Assembly: GCA_020445245.1 (NCBI GenBank)
Contig: JAGRHB010000059.1
Coordinates: 1-8,976, forward strand
DNA length: 8,976 bases
Source of the DNA: Gammaproteobacteria bacterium
GTDB taxonomy: Bacteria; Pseudomonadota; Gammaproteobacteria; Chromatiales; Sedimenticolaceae
Reading direction: 5' to 3'
This document shows positions 7,306-8,976 of the stretch, one piece after another. Numbering within the stretch: position 1 is the first letter of the stretch; every line of letters starts with the position of its first letter. The position numbers were made by a program, and so were the translations under genes. A model generated the notes under the pieces. That model saw only the letters and a program-made list of their open reading frames with translations, did not search any database and had not been told where the DNA came from.

Positions 7306-7354
7306 GTGGCGGATTTCCGGTACCCACGTTCAGGGTCCCGATGTTATCCGCCAC
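7306..7354 (-). promoter_or_regulatory. Nested hairpin in the leader of HDOD gene A
   Basis: GTGGCGGAT (7306-7314) and ATCCGCCAC (7346-7354) are perfect 9-bp complements. Inside them, positions 7319-7325 and 7332-7338 can pair at six of seven positions. In the transcript the structure ends immediately before the AGGAG ribosome binding site, so it could gate ribosome access. This is a structural observation; regulation is inference. Confidence 0.5.
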
Positions 7355-7372
7355 TGGCGCCCTTGGCTATGC

Positions 7373-7403
7373 GGCTTAACCCCGGGGCCAGCGGGGCTTA
7401 ACC
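7373..7403 (-). repeat. Direct repeat GGTTAAGCC pair at the end of gene B
   Basis: Two exact 9-base copies (7373-7381 and 7395-7403, GGTTAAGCC on the minus strand) are 22 bases apart centre to centre, about two helical turns. One includes the TAA stop of HDOD gene B. The segment can also form an imperfect hairpin with a one-base bulge (TTAACCCCG with CGGGGCTTAA), but no T-run follows. An operator for gene A is possible; chance cannot be excluded. Confidence 0.35.
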
Positions 7404-8651
7404 GGTCAACAGCTGTTTTGCTGCCGCCACCTCTTCGTGTGCATCGTGGAGCAGGTCCAGCCCGCGGTCGATCTCACTGGGAGAAAGGCCAAGACGCTGA
7501 AGCGATGGTACCTTCGCCGGGTCTATGTCGCCGCCGATCCCCTCGTGCAGTTGGGCGACGATCACCAGGTCGGCGTAGTCGGCCTTACCCTGGCGGTTGC
7601 GGTACCAGTTCTCGGCCTCCTTGGCGGCTGTCACCAGTTCGGCCGGCAGCTGCCATTTGGACAGGATCATGCCGCTGAGCTGGGTGCGCAGTGCGTTGAT
7701 GCTCGATTCCAGCGCCACAGGATCTTCGGCCACCTCTGGAAAATCGCGTGCATAGGCGATCACGGCGAGTCCACCGATATCGTGCACCAGGCCGGCCAGC
7801 AGCGCCTCGTGGGAATTGAACTTGCCGACTTTGTCGCCGAGCACCTGCGAGAGCGCGGCTATCCGCCGGCTGTGTTCCCACAGGTCATGCATGCGCTTTT
7901 CCAGCTGTCTGGAATTGGTCCGGAACAGCTCGCGCAAGGCAAAGGTAACCACCAGGAAGCGCGTGTTCTGCATCCCCAGCCGTGCCACCGCCTCGGTCAC
8001 GGTCGCTATCTGCGAGATCCCGCCGAAGCGCGCACTATTGGCGGCCTTTAGCACCTTCAGTGCGATGGCGGGGTCGGTCTCGATCACCGCGCCGACCTTG
8101 CGAGCATCCGAGTTCTCGTCGTTGACCGCCTCGCCGATGCGGATCGCCACATCGGGGAGTGTCGGCAGCAACAACCTTTCGGCGTTGAGGTCTTCGTAGA
8201 TATGCAGGGTCAGCCGGTTTTCCGCGGCCATGTGCCCAAGGTCGTCTTCCTCTTCTACCTGGTAGGTCTCCAAAGAGAGGGACGAGGGCTGGTCGGCGGC
8301 CGCAACTGCCTGATCGATCACGTCACTGTCGATCCGCAGGTAACGTACCGCCGATTCGGCGATCACCTTGTAGTGGCTTGGGCGCAGCCGGGCCAGGGGA
8401 GCCAGGGCTGAAGCATCGGTGTGGTTGATGATCTTGACGCCACCGTCGTCGGCGACCAGCCGGCAGCTTCCCTCGATCAGGTACAGGGTATGTTCGTCGG
8501 TAGCGCCCAACTGAAGCAGCACGCTGCCTTTGCCGGCTTCGTGGATGTGCAGACGGTCGCTGAGATCCTGCAGCTCGTCCTGCGGCAACTCGCGCAAGGT
8601 GCTGAGGCGCCGCAACGTGGCGGGCGTAGGGTGCGCACTGGTTTCAGTCAT
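7398..8651 (-). CDS. Crp-like/HDOD signalling protein, HDIG-retaining copy (B)
   Basis: A 417-residue cytoplasmic protein, paralogue of the next downstream gene. Residues about 15-115 are a cyclic-nucleotide-binding-like domain (SVLLQLGATDEHTLYLIEGSCRL) and residues about 150-365 an HDOD domain with the family signature PAIALKVLKAANSARFGG (195-212), VTEAVARLG and LLAGLVHDIGG (HDIG at 290-293). A short acidic linker (EVEEEDD-like, about 131-137) joins the domains. As in the sister, the Gly-Glu/Arg-Ala phosphate cassette is replaced by RLRPSHYKV (88-96), so classical cAMP binding is doubtful. ATG 8651 is preferred over the longer frame from 8738 because AAGGG (complement of 8657-8661) precedes it by five bases, it matches the start position of the sister, and the longer version would read through a FliA-type promoter. 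No DNA-binding domain is seen. It is likely transcribed from that flagellar promoter, separately from the right-edge gene. Confidence 0.9.
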   Translation of the reverse strand: MTETSAHPTPATLRRLSTLRELPQDELQDLSDRLHIHEAGKGSVLLQLGATDEHTLYLIEGSCRLVADDGGVKIINHTDASALAPLARLRPSHYKVIAESAVRYLRIDSDVIDQAVAAADQPSSLSLETYQVEEEDDLGHMAAENRLTLHIYEDLNAERLLLPTLPDVAIRIGEAVNDENSDARKVGAVIETDPAIALKVLKAANSARFGGISQIATVTEAVARLGMQNTRFLVVTFALRELFRTNSRQLEKRMHDLWEHSRRIAALSQVLGDKVGKFNSHEALLAGLVHDIGGLAVIAYARDFPEVAEDPVALESSINALRTQLSGMILSKWQLPAELVTAAKEAENWYRNRQGKADYADLVIVAQLHEGIGGDIDPAKVPSLQRLGLSPSEIDRGLDLLHDAHEEVAAAKQLLTG

Positions 8652-8687
8652 ATCAGCCCTTGCTGGATGATGCTTCTTGTTCCTCAG

Positions 8688-8714
8688 GCATCGGCGGGCG
8701 GCCACCAGACTTGA
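8688..8714 (-). promoter_or_regulatory. FliA (sigma-28) promoter of HDOD gene B
   Basis: On the minus strand TCAAGTCT (8714-8707), an 11-base spacer and GCCGATGC (8695-8688) match the flagellar consensus TAAAGTTT-N11-GCCGATAA at six of eight positions in each box with exact spacing. The TCAAG form of the -35 box is the one common in pseudomonads. The start would fall near 8680, giving a leader of about 30 bases with an AAGGG ribosome binding site. It lies just beyond the terminator of the upstream gene. Confidence 0.7.
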
Positions 8715-8738
8715 GCCGTTCGTGCGGAAAAAAGGCAC

Positions 8739-8760
8739 AAAAAAACCCGCCGGAGGCGGG
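8739..8760 (-). terminator. Rho-independent terminator of the right-edge gene
   Basis: On the minus strand CCCGCC (8760-8755), loop TCC and GGCGGG (8751-8746) are followed by seven T residues (8745-8739). It lies 22 bases after the stop of the right-edge gene and isolates it from the HDOD gene B promoter. Confidence 0.92.
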
Positions 8761-8782
8761 CCTTTTGGGCGAGGAGCCGGGA

Positions 8783-8976
8783 TCAGAACGCGGACGAGCC
8801 GACGATCTTGTGTGACAGTTCGACCACCCGCATTGCCTTCTGCATGTAGACTTCACGGTAGTCTTTCAGCAGGCCGTCCTGCGAGTAGTAGTAGTCTTTG
8901 CCGGAGATACCATTGGCATGCTCGATATCGATGAACTGCTTCTGCATATCCAGCATCTCGGCGATCAGCTTGGCTT
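8783..8976 (-). CDS. Unrecognised protein, C-terminal fragment at window edge
   Basis: The last 63 residues of a protein whose start lies beyond the window. The frame is AKLIAEMLDMQKQFIDIEHANG... ending in KAMRVVELSHKIVGSSAF and a TGA at 8785-8783. It looks mostly helical, with two predicted amphipathic helices flanking a short GKDYYYSQDG turn containing three consecutive tyrosines. I cannot assign a family. Coding reality is supported by the open frame to the edge, base use like its neighbours, and the strong terminator 22 bases after the stop. Confidence 0.75.
   Translation of the reverse strand, partial: AKLIAEMLDMQKQFIDIEHANGISGKDYYYSQDGLLKDYREVYMQKAMRVVELSHKIVGSSAF

Noticed and set aside
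7338..7397. Possible FliA promoter before HDOD gene A (GCGGATAA on the minus strand)
   Set aside because: The -10-like box matches well but the -35 region at 11 bases upstream has no similarity to TAAAGTTT or TCAAG, and the box is part of the inverted repeat.
8652..8738. Upstream extension of HDOD protein B by 29 residues
   Set aside because: It would cover the FliA promoter and its leader; ATG 8651 has its own AAGGG site and matches the sister protein's start.

Overview
The window is ordinary-looking chromosomal DNA, GC-rich and almost fully coding, from a gammaproteobacterium. The order glnA, a DUF4124 secreted protein, then ntrB-ntrC, together with a TCAAG...GCCGAT type flagellar promoter, suggests a Pseudomonas- or Chromatiales-like lineage. 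That placement is inference from gene order and motif style, not from a database search. No tRNA, rRNA, CRISPR array, insertion sequence or phage gene is visible, and no gene-free stretch exceeds 300 bases.

Left part (1-4658, + strand) is the nitrogen-control block. It opens with the 3' three-quarters of glnA (type I glutamine synthetase, adenylylation tyrosine present), closed by a strong intrinsic terminator. Next is a small exported DUF4124 protein. A 191-base intergenic region then carries a near-perfect NtrC-type dyad, a weaker second dyad, and a sigma-54 -24/-12 promoter with exact spacing just before ntrB. ntrB (sensor kinase) and ntrC (sigma-54 activator) overlap by 8 bases. The layout implies that ntrBC is transcribed from its own nitrogen-regulated, autoactivated promoter rather than only by readthrough from glnA.

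Middle part (4659-5994, + strand) holds an unrecognised small protein with a TTG start, a consensus -10 box and a good ribosome binding site. It is followed by a stand-alone metallo-beta-lactamase-fold protein of the oxygen-binding diiron (ODP, flavodiiron-like) type with all expected metal ligands and no flavodoxin domain.

Right part (6028-8976, - strand) holds two tandem paralogues, each with an N-terminal cyclic-nucleotide-binding-like domain and a C-terminal HDOD domain. The upstream copy keeps an HDIG motif and is preceded by a FliA (sigma-28) promoter with exact spacing. The downstream copy has lost the HD aspartate and has a stable hairpin next to its ribosome binding site. The right edge holds the C-terminus of an unrecognised protein with a strong terminator.

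The most interesting signals are the FliA promoter linking the Crp-like/HDOD proteins to the motility regulon, the divergence of the two HDOD copies, their convergence with a putative oxygen-sensing diiron protein, and the NtrC/sigma-54 control of ntrBC with an almost leaderless start.
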